This document shows positions 1 to 8,801 of a DNA stretch of 64,000 nucleotides, piece by piece. Under the pieces are notes generated by a model. It made no database searches. It was not told the DNA's origin and saw only the letters and a program-made list of their open reading frames with translations. Numbering within the stretch: position 1 is the first letter of the stretch; each line of letters opens with the position of its first letter. This stretch comes from Negadavirga shengliensis (GTDB lineage Bacteria; Bacteroidota; Bacteroidia; Cytophagales; Cyclobacteriaceae), in the NCBI RefSeq assembly GCF_042652345.1, contig NZ_JBHSJJ010000022.1, positions 1 to 64,000 on the forward strand, given 5' to 3'. Made by a program: the position numbers and the translations under genes.

Positions 1-127
1 GAGCTGGATTTTAGTCGGATATCCCATATCTAGTCATATAACTAGATATAAAAATCAATAAAAAAGACCACAATTCCAAATTGCAGCCTCTTTTTATTTT
101 ATGTCTAGTAAATAGCCAAAGTCGAGG

Positions 128-155
128 AGGCTGCCTTGTAAAAGGCAGCCTTTTT
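128..155 (+). terminator. Rho-independent terminator
   Basis: A 10-bp perfect stem (128-137 with 142-151) with a GTAA loop is followed by a run of T. It would end transcription of a gene lying upstream of the window. The first 250 bases hold no coding region that I can see. Confidence 0.8.
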
Positions 156-272
156 CCTTAGAAGCTGTTGCTAAAGAATATCCAGCAGGGATTTTAAAAT
201 GCAACGGATTCCCTGTTATCCTGTTAATTATTTAGGATTTTTTGAACATTTTTGCAACTCAACATCGGACAC

Positions 273-1787
273 ATGAAAGATAACATGAACAGGAAATACA
301 GGATATACCTGGCTCTCATTTTGATTTTGGTGGCTTTTTTAAAGCTGCTCTTTACGGCACTCACCCCGCTCAGCTTGTTTTCAGAGGAAACCCAATATTG
401 GCTTTGGTCGAGACACCTGGACTGGAACTACTATTCCAAACCCCTGATGATCGCATTGTATAACCGTGCCAGCACCTTTTTACTCGGTAATACTGAGTTG
501 GGAGTGAGGGTCAATGCGGTGCTGTTCACTTCCTTGACTGCTTGGATGGTTTTTGAACTGTCCCTTTATATGTACAAAAAGCCAGCTGCCGCACTTTTGG
601 CTGCGGTGATGCTTTTGGTGATGCCTTTCTTTCATTTGGCCTCTTTGTTTCATACCACTGACTCATCATTGGTGTTTTTTTGGGTATTGGCCATGTATTT
701 TGTCTGGAGAGCCATTAACGAAGACCGTATGGGGTGGTGGATTGCCGCTGGTGTTGCCACAGGTTTGGGCATTTTGTCAAAGAACGTGATGCTGCTGATA
801 ATTCCTTTGATATTTCTCTATCTGTTGCTTATGGAACCGAAAACTTTATTAAAAAAAGGTTTTTATGTTTATGGATGGATTGCCGCCCTCTCCTTTGTTC
901 CTGTTTTGGTTTGGAATTTCCAGAATGATTTTGTCACTTTCCGGCATGTGGGGACGCTGGGAGGAGTGAGTGGAAACAACAGCGGATGGGAGTGGAGCCG
1001 GGCTTGGAAATACGTAGGGGAATACGTTGGAGGGCAATTGGCAGTGATATCTGTATGGTTTATTCCCTTACTGATCCTTTCTTTTAGAAGAATGCTGAAG
1101 TATAAAGGACGGCGAACGCTTTTTGTTTTGCTTCCTGTGGTATCTGTCTGGATAATGTTTTTGGGCATATCCCTTTTTAAAAGGGTAGAAGTCAACTGGC
1201 CGGCTTTCGTCTACGCCACGCTTCCCATTGTCTTGGTGCAGGCATTCAGGGGAAAACCTTCCTGGAAAAGATATGCCCACTGGGCAACAGCTATTTCGGC
1301 GGTGCTTTTGGTGTTGATCATGAAGCCCGCTCCCTTGGATGCCATCGGCTTTAAAAAATTGCTGCGCCCGGATAAGGATCCCCTGGCAAGGCTTGCCGGA
1401 TATAGGGAGCTGGGCAATAGAATAGATTTTTTGCTTGATTCGCTGAAGGTGGAGGATCATTTTGTATTCAGTGACACCTATCATATCTCTTCGGAACTGG
1501 CTTTTTATATGGAAGGACATCCCCAAACCTACAATCCAAACCTGGGTAGAAGGAAAAACCAGTTTGATTTATGGCCTGGATTGGAGCAGTTTGAGTATAA
1601 AGGGTATGCCGGAATCTTTGTCAAGTGGGGGGAGGAGGATATTCCACTAGTAGGGGAGGCTTTTGGAAAAAAGATCCATGATGAAACCCTGACCGCCTAT
1701 TACAGGGGAAGTCCGGTCAGGGTATTTAGGATACAGATTTTTGAGGATTACAAGAAACTGGAAGAAATGGATTGGGGGACGTATTAA
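273..1787 (+). CDS. Glycosyltransferase family 39 (ArnT/PMT-like) membrane protein
   Basis: Predicted polytopic inner-membrane glycosyltransferase of the PMT/ArnT type, which moves a sugar from a polyprenyl-phosphate donor to a lipid or protein on the periplasmic side. The N-terminal region carries an acidic first-loop motif (SEETQYW) followed by a KP pair, as is usual in this family. About ten hydrophobic segments follow and the last 130 residues are soluble. The frame is open from a TTG at 252, but ATG codons at 273 and 285 are better starts; 273 gives 504 residues. A GT2 and a flippase-like gene 1.6 kb downstream could supply the lipid-linked donor. The acceptor cannot be told from sequence. 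Confidence 0.8.
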   Translation: MKDNMNRKYRIYLALILILVAFLKLLFTALTPLSLFSEETQYWLWSRHLDWNYYSKPLMIALYNRASTFLLGNTELGVRVNAVLFTSLTAWMVFELSLYMYKKPAAALLAAVMLLVMPFFHLASLFHTTDSSLVFFWVLAMYFVWRAINEDRMGWWIAAGVATGLGILSKNVMLLIIPLIFLYLLLMEPKTLLKKGFYVYGWIAALSFVPVLVWNFQNDFVTFRHVGTLGGVSGNNSGWEWSRAWKYVGEYVGGQLAVISVWFIPLLILSFRRMLKYKGRRTLFVLLPVVSVWIMFLGISLFKRVEVNWPAFVYATLPIVLVQAFRGKPSWKRYAHWATAISAVLLVLIMKPAPLDAIGFKKLLRPDKDPLARLAGYRELGNRIDFLLDSLKVEDHFVFSDTYHISSELAFYMEGHPQTYNPNLGRRKNQFDLWPGLEQFEYKGYAGIFVKWGEEDIPLVGEAFGKKIHDETLTAYYRGSPVRVFRIQIFEDYKKLEEMDWGTY

Positions 1788-2024
1788 GAAGGTGAAAGAA
1801 GCAATGGCGGCAACTCCTTCAGCAAACCGAAAAGCAAGGAGAGTGGGCCGTAATATGGCTCCCCCAGGTCCGTTTTATTGGTAAATAATTGGGTCTCCCG
1901 ATTACATCAATTGGCACGAAGGAGGCTTTGGAATGAATATGTTCCCAAACATCCGGCGACTTACCGAAAACCTTGTCAAAAACCCGCGGTAATCCCCGGT
2001 GTCAGGAGTTCCGTCCCCGAGCCC

Positions 2025-3164
2025 TTAAATCTCTACTTTTTTTCCTGTTTCCGCACATTCCAAAATGGCTTCCACAATACGGATATCCCTGAGGCCTTCC
2101 TCGCCCGGAACTAACGGGGATTTGTTTTCTATTATGGCCCGGGCATCGTTGTCCATTTGATTGGCCTGTTGCCAAGGCACCTCATAGGAGTGGTTGATTT
2201 CACCCAGCGGGCTTTTGCCTTTCACCCCTGCATAAGCGGAAAAAGGGGCCATTTCCAAGTTCCCTTGCTCACATGCCACCGTAAGGAAATTGATATTTTC
2301 GGCAAAGCTGGTTTTGATATCAGCGGTCACGCCGCCCGGAAATTCCAAGGTAGCTTCTACTACATCTGCCAGGCCGTCCTTATAAATTTCAGGCCGCGTG
2401 GAGACGGCTGTGGCTTTGAGGACAGCCGTAGGTTCCATATTGCTGCCGAGCCTTGCACCTTGGATGGAGTAGACCCCCATATCATAAATGACGCCGCCGC
2501 CCATTTCTTTTTTTTGTTTCCAGTGGTCGGTTCGGTTTTCCCTGTACCCTGCTGCACATTCCACGCTTTCTACTTTTCCCAATTTATTTTCCTTGATGAT
2601 TTGCCGGTACTCCCGGGTATTGGGCTCATGTTGCAATCTGTAACCTATAGTAAGCTGGACGTTGTTTTTCTTGCAGGCGTCAATCATGTTCTGGCATTCC
2701 TTTGAAGTAACAGCCATGGGTTTCTCACACCAAACATGTTTGCCCGCATTGGCACCCCTAACGGTGTATTCTTCGTGCATAGAAGGAGGAAGTACCACAT
2801 ACACTACATCGATATCGGGATTGTCGGCAATGCTGTCAAAATTGTCATAGTTGTAGACGTTCTTATCGGGGATATTGTACTTCTTTTTCCACTCTTCTGC
2901 CTTGGAAGGAGTGCCGGTCACAATCCCTGCCAGATAACAATGTTCAGTCTGTTGCAAAGCAGGGGCCAATAAGTCCGTGCTGTAATATCCCAGTCCTATC
3001 AAGGCAACGCCGATTTTATCTTTTTTCTTTTCTTCCGTCCGTTCTTCCACCTGTTCTTCCTTTTTTGCACCGGAACAGGAAACAAGTTGGGTAGGGGTCA
3101 ACAAAACGATACCACTGCCCAGGGCAATGGTTTTGATGGCATCTCTTCTCGAATTAAAATTCAT
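2025..3164 (-). CDS. Gfo/Idh/MocA family oxidoreductase, exported lipoprotein
   Basis: NAD(P)-dependent sugar oxidoreductase family, 379 residues. The N-terminus has a twin-arginine-like SRRDA stretch and a hydrophobic segment ending in a lipobox with Cys30, so the enzyme is probably exported (Tat signal) and may be lipid-anchored. A lysine/glutamate-rich linker (about residues 34-50) leads to the Rossmann motif GLGYYS near residue 60. The family motif EKP lies at 147-149. Exported, Tat-dependent members are common in Bacteroidota and usually act on glycans or cyclitols; the substrate here is unknown. It lies between two glycosyltransferase genes but on the opposite strand, so it forms its own unit. 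Confidence 0.88.
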   Translation of the reverse strand: MNFNSRRDAIKTIALGSGIVLLTPTQLVSCSGAKKEEQVEERTEEKKKDKIGVALIGLGYYSTDLLAPALQQTEHCYLAGIVTGTPSKAEEWKKKYNIPDKNVYNYDNFDSIADNPDIDVVYVVLPPSMHEEYTVRGANAGKHVWCEKPMAVTSKECQNMIDACKKNNVQLTIGYRLQHEPNTREYRQIIKENKLGKVESVECAAGYRENRTDHWKQKKEMGGGVIYDMGVYSIQGARLGSNMEPTAVLKATAVSTRPEIYKDGLADVVEATLEFPGGVTADIKTSFAENINFLTVACEQGNLEMAPFSAYAGVKGKSPLGEINHSYEVPWQQANQMDNDARAIIENKSPLVPGEEGLRDIRIVEAILECAETGKKVEI

Positions 3165-3410
3165 TGGGTTTAAAGGTTAGAGGTTGAACAGCTGGATTAG
3201 GTACTCATTGACATGCGGCAATGCCGGTTAGGAACAGTGAAGATAGGAAATTATGGTTTCCTTATCAAAGGTTTTTGGAGAAGAGTACCGGTGGACAGGT
3301 GTTTTTTCCAGAGAATGTATAAAGGTTCCTGGGACCGGAATTTCCATTCTTTCGCCGTTCAAGTTGCTGCTCCTTACAAAAAACCTTATTTTCGCCTAAA
3401 TTTATATTTT

Positions 3411-4352
3411 ATGCCCACACCTGAACTGTCAGTTGTCGTCACGGTTTTCAATGAAGAAGAAAACATTTGTCCCCTTTTGGAGGCTATATATAGTGCTTTG
3501 CACCATTTGGATTATGAGTTGATCCTGGTGGATGATGGCTCAACGGACCAGACAGTGGCCAAAGTCAAGCAGCATGCCAATCACAGGACCACCTTGTTGG
3601 TTTTTAACAAAAATTACGGCCAGACCACGGCGCTTTCCGCGGGAATAGACAATGCAAAAGGGCAATACATAGCCACCATGGATGGGGATTTGCAGAATGA
3701 TCCCACAGATATACCTATGATGTTGGAAAAAGCCAAAACAGAAAATTGGGATGTGGTGGCTGGGAGAAGGACCAATCGGAAGGACGGCTTTGTACTGCGC
3801 AAGCTTCCCAGTAAGATAGCTAATTGGGTTATCCGCCACAGTACCCGGGTATATCTGTCAGATTACGGATGCAGCTTGAGGGTCTACAAGGCACATATCG
3901 CCCAGAACATGGGGCTTTATGGAGAACTTCACCGCTTCATTCCGGTGCTGGTAAAACAAGAGGGAGCCACCATGACGGAAGTGGATGTAAAACATCATCC
4001 ACGCATCCACGGCACTTCCAAATATGGATTAAGCAGGACGTTCAAGGTGATGGCAGACCTGATACTGATGCTCTTCTTCCAGAAATATTTTCAGCGCCCC
4101 ATTCACATTTTCGGAACCCTTGGTTTGCTGGCTATTTTTACAGGAGTGCTGATTAGCATATACATGTTAGTACTTAAAATCATGGGCGAGGACATATGGG
4201 GAAGGCCTATGCTTATGGTCGGATTCATTTCTCTTCTCGGTGGAATACAGCTGATTACAACAGGAATCGTAGCGGAAATCATTGTCAGAACTTACTTTGA
4301 GTCGCAGGACAAAAAGACCTATTCGGTAAAAGAGACTTTTAAGAGTGAATAA
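3411..4352 (+). CDS. Polyprenyl-phosphate glycosyltransferase, GT2 (DPM1/GtrB-like)
   Basis: Family 2 glycosyltransferase, 313 residues from the ATG at 3411. The open frame reaches back to 3213, but that leader has no GT2 similarity. Catalytic motifs are DDGSTD at 41-46 and DGDLQND at 91-97, and two transmembrane helices close the C-terminus, as in GtrB/DPM-type enzymes that load a sugar onto undecaprenyl phosphate. The stop codon overlaps the GTG start of the next gene by 8 bases, so the two are translationally coupled. Together with the flippase-like neighbour and the GT39 gene upstream this resembles a GtrA/B/C-like envelope glycosylation route. Confidence 0.88.
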   Translation: MPTPELSVVVTVFNEEENICPLLEAIYSALHHLDYELILVDDGSTDQTVAKVKQHANHRTTLLVFNKNYGQTTALSAGIDNAKGQYIATMDGDLQNDPTDIPMMLEKAKTENWDVVAGRRTNRKDGFVLRKLPSKIANWVIRHSTRVYLSDYGCSLRVYKAHIAQNMGLYGELHRFIPVLVKQEGATMTEVDVKHHPRIHGTSKYGLSRTFKVMADLILMLFFQKYFQRPIHIFGTLGLLAIFTGVLISIYMLVLKIMGEDIWGRPMLMVGFISLLGGIQLITTGIVAEIIVRTYFESQDKKTYSVKETFKSE

Positions 4353-5199
4353 GAAACTCCTCAAGCTGATACTTAAAATCCTGCTTACAGGGGCAGCGTT
4401 ATATCTTGTTTTCAATAAAATTGACACCCAGGCCACCTGGGAGGTGATCAAGTATTCGCATAAAGGCTGGCTGGCCCTGGCCCTGTTTTTCTTTGTGATA
4501 TCCAAGGTGTTTTCTGCCTTCCGGCTCAATATCTATTTTCGGGACATCGGTCTGGACCTGCCTGAGAGAAAGAACCTGAAGCTGTATGCCATAGGCATGT
4601 TTTATAACCTGTTTTTGCCCGGCGGCATTGGTGGGGACGGGTACAAGGTTTATCTGCTTAATAAGACCCACAAGGCTCCGGTGAAACAGTTGATCAACGC
4701 GGTGCTGTTGGACCGGGGCAATGGATTGGCGGTACTGATTTTTTTGATGTTTGGCATCATGCTTTTTTTAAAAGTGGACTGGCCTCTACCCATAGATATA
4801 TCATGGATAGGGCTTATGGGCCTGTTGGCCGTACCACCGGGCCTTTATGTCGTGATGCTGCTTTTTTTTAAAAATTTTATGGATTCCATCATTCCGACCA
4901 CGGGTTACTCTTTTTTAAACCAGGTGTTACAGCTTTTCAGTACCTATTTTATTCTTATGGCCTTGGGCATTTCGGATCAGGTGACGGCTTATCTTTTTGT
5001 GTTTTTGGTCTCCAGTACGGTGGCGGTCCTTCCGCTGACCATCGGAGGGGTGGGGGCCAGGGAGTTGGTATTTGTTTTGGCACATGATTATGTGGGCATC
5101 GATAAAAATGCCGCCGTGGCCTTCAGCTTGTTGTTTTTTGTAATCACCGTCTTTACTTCATTGAGCGGCGTATTTTTTAGGTTTAGGGAAGCGACATAG
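4345..5199 (+). CDS. Flippase-like integral membrane protein (LPG synthase TM-domain family)
   Basis: A 284-residue polytopic membrane protein of the lysylphosphatidylglycerol-synthase transmembrane / UPF0104 family. It shows the typical NLFLPGGIGGD-like stretch around residue 90 and a PLTIGGVGARE stretch near residue 232. It begins at a GTG inside the end of the GT2 gene (8-base overlap); no ATG fits the family start. Members next to GT2 genes are thought to help move or use lipid-linked sugars across the membrane, but the activity of stand-alone members is not settled. Function here is inferred from family and coupling only. Confidence 0.82.
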   Translation: MNKKLLKLILKILLTGAALYLVFNKIDTQATWEVIKYSHKGWLALALFFFVISKVFSAFRLNIYFRDIGLDLPERKNLKLYAIGMFYNLFLPGGIGGDGYKVYLLNKTHKAPVKQLINAVLLDRGNGLAVLIFLMFGIMLFLKVDWPLPIDISWIGLMGLLAVPPGLYVVMLLFFKNFMDSIIPTTGYSFLNQVLQLFSTYFILMALGISDQVTAYLFVFLVSSTVAVLPLTIGGVGARELVFVLAHDYVGIDKNAAVAFSLLFFVITVFTSLSGVFFRFREAT

Positions 5200-5664
5200 A
5201 ATTTCCGGGAAAAACGAAAGGCTCTTGGTGAGCCTGTATATGCCTGTGCATGGTAATCATCCTTTTTATTTCGCAGTAGCCATCCGGTCCTGGTAGCCTG
5301 AATGCGACTGATGTTACGGCATATGATTTTCAATCCCGGTTGGGATTTTGTCAGGGGTTTGCTTGGTCTCCCGCAAAAATCCTGTAGAACTTGCCCCTAT
5401 GGTCCTGGGATCTCCATCCCCCGGTAAAATAATTTTACTACTGTTTAAAATCTCCGACAGTTAGCGTTGACCTCATGTTGCTAAAACGAAAATGGCACGG
5501 AATCTGACCTAAAAGCCGTCGGGTTGTCTTGTACCAAGTACAATTCTTGATTCCGTTGAGGATATCGTAGGATACAAGTCATCATTTTGTATGGATTCAT
5601 GCGGATATTGTTCACATTTTGGAGAAACAAACAACAATTTATTCAATTATTAAAATAAATTATT
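5200..5664. other. Intergenic stretch without a gene
   Basis: 465 bases with no convincing coding frame on either strand. Two weak hairpins are visible: AGGCTC/GAGCCT at 5219-5235 and AATCCC/GGGATT at 5332-5347, the second followed by a few T. Either could end the GT2/flippase transcript. The last 60 bases are A+T-rich and probably hold the promoter of the next gene. Confidence 0.5.
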
Positions 5665-6255
5665 ATGAACTATCACCAAAAGAGTGCATTTTTTTTGCTG
5701 CTGTTTGTATCGTTTAGCCTGGCGGGTTGCCTTCCTTTTACGGATTTTACAAATGAGGAAAGTGAGCAAGTGAAAGTAACCTGCCTTGTTGATGGGAGAC
5801 CTTTTGAGGCTGTGAATGGGGAAGGTCTTTTTGCGGTGGACTTTGTGAGAACGGAATTGGTTGACGAAGAAACCTATTTTCTCCTGACGGTATTTGGGGG
5901 GGAGTTGTTGGATGATGGGGCGGCACTCGCTGTAGGCTTCAGGTTAGGGGGAGATAATCTGGCGGATTTGCAGGAGGGGGATACATTTGACAACTGGGAG
6001 CTGGATGAAAATGACGGTGCACACAAAGGCGTGATGGGAGGGGTGGAGCAACGGCCCTCCGCGAATAGTGACGAACATGATTTTAGAGCCAGTTCTAATC
6101 ATACCGGTGATGTCAGCCTTACCATTACGTCCATCGACCATGTCAGTAAAAAAATATCGGGCGAGTTTCATTTTACGGCGCTGGATAATGAAAACAATGT
6201 ACGTGTGGAAATAAGCGAGGGGAAGTTTGAAAATATATATTGGGGAAAAGAATAG
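5665..6255 (+). CDS. Putative lipoprotein, possibly DUF6252-like
   Basis: A 196-residue exported lipoprotein. A hydrophobic signal ends in a lipobox (SLAGC) with Cys22. The mature part begins with a strand pattern (VTCLVDGRPFEA) resembling small Bacteroidota lipoproteins of the DUF6252 type, which have a core of beta strands and no known activity. The sequence is acidic and has no catalytic motif that I recognise. The next gene, also a lipoprotein, begins 102 bases downstream in the same direction and may be co-transcribed. Confidence 0.65.
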   Translation: MNYHQKSAFFLLLFVSFSLAGCLPFTDFTNEESEQVKVTCLVDGRPFEAVNGEGLFAVDFVRTELVDEETYFLLTVFGGELLDDGAALAVGFRLGGDNLADLQEGDTFDNWELDENDGAHKGVMGGVEQRPSANSDEHDFRASSNHTGDVSLTITSIDHVSKKISGEFHFTALDNENNVRVEISEGKFENIYWGKE

Positions 6256-6357
6256 TCAGTCACATTATAAAATTAAGCCCATTCAATAAATGTGGTATAT
6301 TATTTGCCAAGGGTTGCATACAAAAAAAAATTATAGCCAATTTAAAAAATTCGCGTT

Positions 6358-7098
6358 ATGAAAAAAACAGGCATTTTTAAAAATCTTTTGTACACATTTT
6401 CCGCAGCCGTGATCATGGCCTCATGTACCCAAAATGAGGAAGTGCCAAACACACAGGAAAGTGAAGTTACCTTAACTGCCACTGTATCGAGCAGCACTGA
6501 GCCAGGGGCAAGAACAGCAAGTTTGGTTTACAATAATTTGACCATTACCGACTTGAGATTATCTCTTGATGATGTGAAGCTAAATTTAAGAGCGACCAGT
6601 AACGACAGCAATAAGCCGACTATCGTGCATATTCGGAGTGGTGCTCCCCAGGTAATTACCTTAGTGAAAGACGGCCAAATCCACGATGTGCTCATTGGAA
6701 GCGCAATGGCTTTTAACGGAGTGTATGGCAAATTAAACTTTGACCTCGTAAAAGCTGTCGATGTGGATGAAGATGATGAAATGCTAGGGAAGTCTGTTAT
6801 TGTCAAGGCTCTTTGGTTCGATGTTCCGGCGGTGATGTACCTGGATATCGAAGAGAATGTAGAAGTGAAATTCAATCAAGGAATTGAAGTTGCCGGGGCG
6901 CAGGATTTTCTATTGACGCTCTATATGGATAAGCTATTGGAGGGGGTTGACCCATCTTTGGTTTCCGATGGAAACGGTGATGGCCTGATTGAAGTGGGGC
7001 CAAATGATGAAGACGGAAACGGGGAGGCGTATGCTGCTATCCTGGCCAATATCGAAAGTGCACTGGTGATGCAAAACGGAAAATTCAAGGATAAATAA
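6358..7098 (+). CDS. Putative lipoprotein, DUF4382-like architecture
   Basis: A 246-residue lipoprotein. The signal peptide ends in IMASC with Cys23. A Thr/Ser-rich linker is followed by a beta-rich domain (YNNLTITDLRLSLDDVKLN) whose pattern recalls DUF4382-type surface lipoproteins. Near the C-terminus lies an Asp/Gly-rich loop (about residues 201-222) that could bind calcium. Function is unknown. A strong terminator follows directly, so this is the last gene of its transcript. Confidence 0.6.
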   Translation: MKKTGIFKNLLYTFSAAVIMASCTQNEEVPNTQESEVTLTATVSSSTEPGARTASLVYNNLTITDLRLSLDDVKLNLRATSNDSNKPTIVHIRSGAPQVITLVKDGQIHDVLIGSAMAFNGVYGKLNFDLVKAVDVDEDDEMLGKSVIVKALWFDVPAVMYLDIEENVEVKFNQGIEVAGAQDFLLTLYMDKLLEGVDPSLVSDGNGDGLIEVGPNDEDGNGEAYAAILANIESALVMQNGKFKDK

Positions 7099-7122
7099 TT
7101 GTCATCCTATTTTGCCTTTGAA

Positions 7123-7161
7123 GCCCTATTCCCCTTTGCACGTTAAGAATAGGGCTTTTTT
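7123..7161 (+). terminator. Rho-independent terminator
   Basis: GCCCTATTC at 7123-7131 pairs perfectly with GAATAGGGC at 7147-7155 and is followed by T6. It closes the lipoprotein gene upstream. Confidence 0.88.
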
Positions 7162-7292
7162 ATAGTTAAAGATTCAGAGATAAATTTTTGAGCTAATGGG
7201 TGTTTTACCGTCTCGCGATCGAGACATTCGAATAAGGCCATTACTTCCTGGGCCAGGGGGATAAGGCTGATTGGGGTATGTTCATGATTCAT
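7143..7292 (-). CDS. Possible small ORF or gene remnant
   Basis: A 49-codon frame on the minus strand begins at an ATG at 7292; the open frame extends without a start to 7331. The composition is protein-like (MNHEHTPISLIPLAQEVMAL at the start), and the frame stops inside the terminator hairpin. No ribosome-binding site is evident and I do not recognise the sequence. It may be chance or the tail of a decayed gene. This is the only coding-like content of the 344-base gap 7099-7442, which also has an inverted repeat GTCTCG-CGAT-CGAGAC at 7210-7225. Confidence 0.18.
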   Translation of the reverse strand: MNHEHTPISLIPLAQEVMALFECLDRETVKHPLAQKFISESLTIKKPYS

Positions 7293-7442
7293 GAACCGAA
7301 AAGCCAGGTCGTATAAATAAACATGGTGTGATCAGCCTATATGGAATGGTTATTGAGCCGCTTTTTTTGCACCAACCTTCTTTGTCCGAAACTTCTGGGC
7401 AAAGCATATCAATTCATGTTTAACCTTAAAATTTTAACCCAA

Positions 7443-7646
7443 ATGGCTATCGTAAAAGTAATTGAAGTAATCGCAGGATCCGACAAAAGTTTTGATGATG
7501 CGGTGCAAAATGCACTACATGAGGCTTCCAAATCCGTAAAAAACATCAGGTCAATTTATGTCAAACATTTCAATGCAAATGTGGAAAACAACAAAATCGT
7601 ATCATATGGTGTAAATGCAAAAGTCTCTTTTGAAGTTGAGAACTGA
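7443..7646 (+). CDS. Dodecin family protein
   Basis: A 67-residue protein matching dodecin across its length: it begins MAIVKVIEVIAGSDKSF, continues with a helix of the type DDAVQNALHEASKS, and ends in a GVNAKVSFEVEN strand. Dodecins are small cytosolic dodecamers that store flavins such as riboflavin or FMN and protect against flavin photochemistry. The frame is open further upstream to 7341, but ATG 7443 gives the family's usual length. It is monocistronic, with a strong terminator directly after it. Confidence 0.93.
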   Translation: MAIVKVIEVIAGSDKSFDDAVQNALHEASKSVKNIRSIYVKHFNANVENNKIVSYGVNAKVSFEVEN

Positions 7647-7666
7647 TCGGCAATGAATTTTGGAGG

Positions 7667-7702
7667 AAACAAAATCCGGTTTTCCGGGTTTTGTTTCTTT
7701 TG
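7667..7702 (+). terminator. Rho-independent terminator after dodecin gene
   Basis: A 13-bp stem (7667-7679 with 7684-7696, one G-T pair) with a TTTT loop is followed by a T-rich tract. The A-rich 5' arm may allow it to work in both directions. Confidence 0.85.
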
Positions 7703-7873
7703 GTGTTGTTTTTCAGATTCAGTTGGGTTATTTATCATACAGCCGGGATTGATGAGATTCATTGTAAAGAAAATCCCGAACTCCCTCTGAAACACGAAAT
7801 GGTGGATACCTTTTTTCTTTTTTACTCTGGCTATAATTTATAATTTTAGGCCGATAAGATAAACCCAGTAAAC

Positions 7874-8779
7874 ATGAAAACAAAAACATTGGCCTTTTGG
7901 GCTTTTTTTGCGTCAGTATTTTTTGTTTCACCCCAGCTTTTTGCCCAAAAAATAAGGGCAGAAAAAATAGGTTCGAAAATAGACATTACCATCGACGGGA
8001 AGTTTTTTACCAGTTATCATTTTGCATCCAATGAAAAATACCCCTATTTCTATCCGGTCAATGGCCCTTCGGGCGCATCGGTCACCAGCATGCGAAACGG
8101 CACCTATCCTCATCACAGCTCGTTGTTTTTTGGCTGCGATATGGTAAACGGCGGCAATTACTGGCAGGAAGGCCTGGACCGGGGACAGATTGTGTCTCTA
8201 AGGGCAGACATCGAAAACCTGGGGGAAGATAAGGTCGTCATCCACAACGAATGTATCTGGACCCGTCCAAATGCCACTGCTCCCATCAAAGATATCCGCA
8301 AAATCATTATCTCCGCAGCTGAGCCTGGAATATACCAGATTGATTTTGACGTGGAGATGGAAATGCTGGAAGATGTGACCATCAGAAAAACAAACCATTC
8401 GCTTTTCAGTGCCAGGATGGACCCGGACCTGGCGGTGACTGCCGGAGGAATAATGATCAACATGGAAGGAGATATCGGCGAAAAGGAAACATTTGGGAAA
8501 TCCTCTCCCTGGATGGATTTTTATGGCAAAAGAGGTGGCGGAATGGAAGGACTTGCCATTATGCAGCATCCGTCCAACGCGTGGTATCCTTCCCCCTGGT
8601 TTACGCGTGATTATGGTTTTATCTCGCCCACACCGATGTACTGGCCGGAGGATGACGAAAAGGGAACGGTACTGCAAAAGGGTGAGTCGGTGAAGCTGCG
8701 TTATCGTGTATTGGTCCATCAGGGCGACCACAAAGATGCAGGTATTCAGGGAAAGTTTGAGGCTTATAGCAAAGAATAG
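7874..8779 (+). CDS. Exported DUF6807 (PmoA-like) protein
   Basis: A 301-residue protein with a Sec signal peptide (cleavage probably after LFAQ near residue 25). The mature protein matches the DUF6807/PmoA-like family: KYPYFYPVNGPSG, then the strongly conserved THIS-type block here reading TYPHHSSLFFG, and later a WMDFYGKR segment. These proteins are predicted beta-sandwich periplasmic proteins often found near carbohydrate or sugar-oxidoreductase genes in Bacteroidota. Despite the name PmoA there is no reason to infer methane oxidation. Function unknown. Confidence 0.85.
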   Translation: MKTKTLAFWAFFASVFFVSPQLFAQKIRAEKIGSKIDITIDGKFFTSYHFASNEKYPYFYPVNGPSGASVTSMRNGTYPHHSSLFFGCDMVNGGNYWQEGLDRGQIVSLRADIENLGEDKVVIHNECIWTRPNATAPIKDIRKIIISAAEPGIYQIDFDVEMEMLEDVTIRKTNHSLFSARMDPDLAVTAGGIMINMEGDIGEKETFGKSSPWMDFYGKRGGGMEGLAIMQHPSNAWYPSPWFTRDYGFISPTPMYWPEDDEKGTVLQKGESVKLRYRVLVHQGDHKDAGIQGKFEAYSKE

Positions 8780-8801
8780 CGGCTTGTTATCTGCTGTTGT
8801 C

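Noticed and set aside
869..1526. Long minus-strand frames inside the GT39 gene
   Set aside because: They are antisense to a well-supported membrane-protein gene and have no start signal or family similarity.
1788..2024. Protein-like stretch on the minus strand past the oxidoreductase gene
   Set aside because: The frame is short and broken by stops, with no recognisable family. The 237-base gap is left as non-coding.
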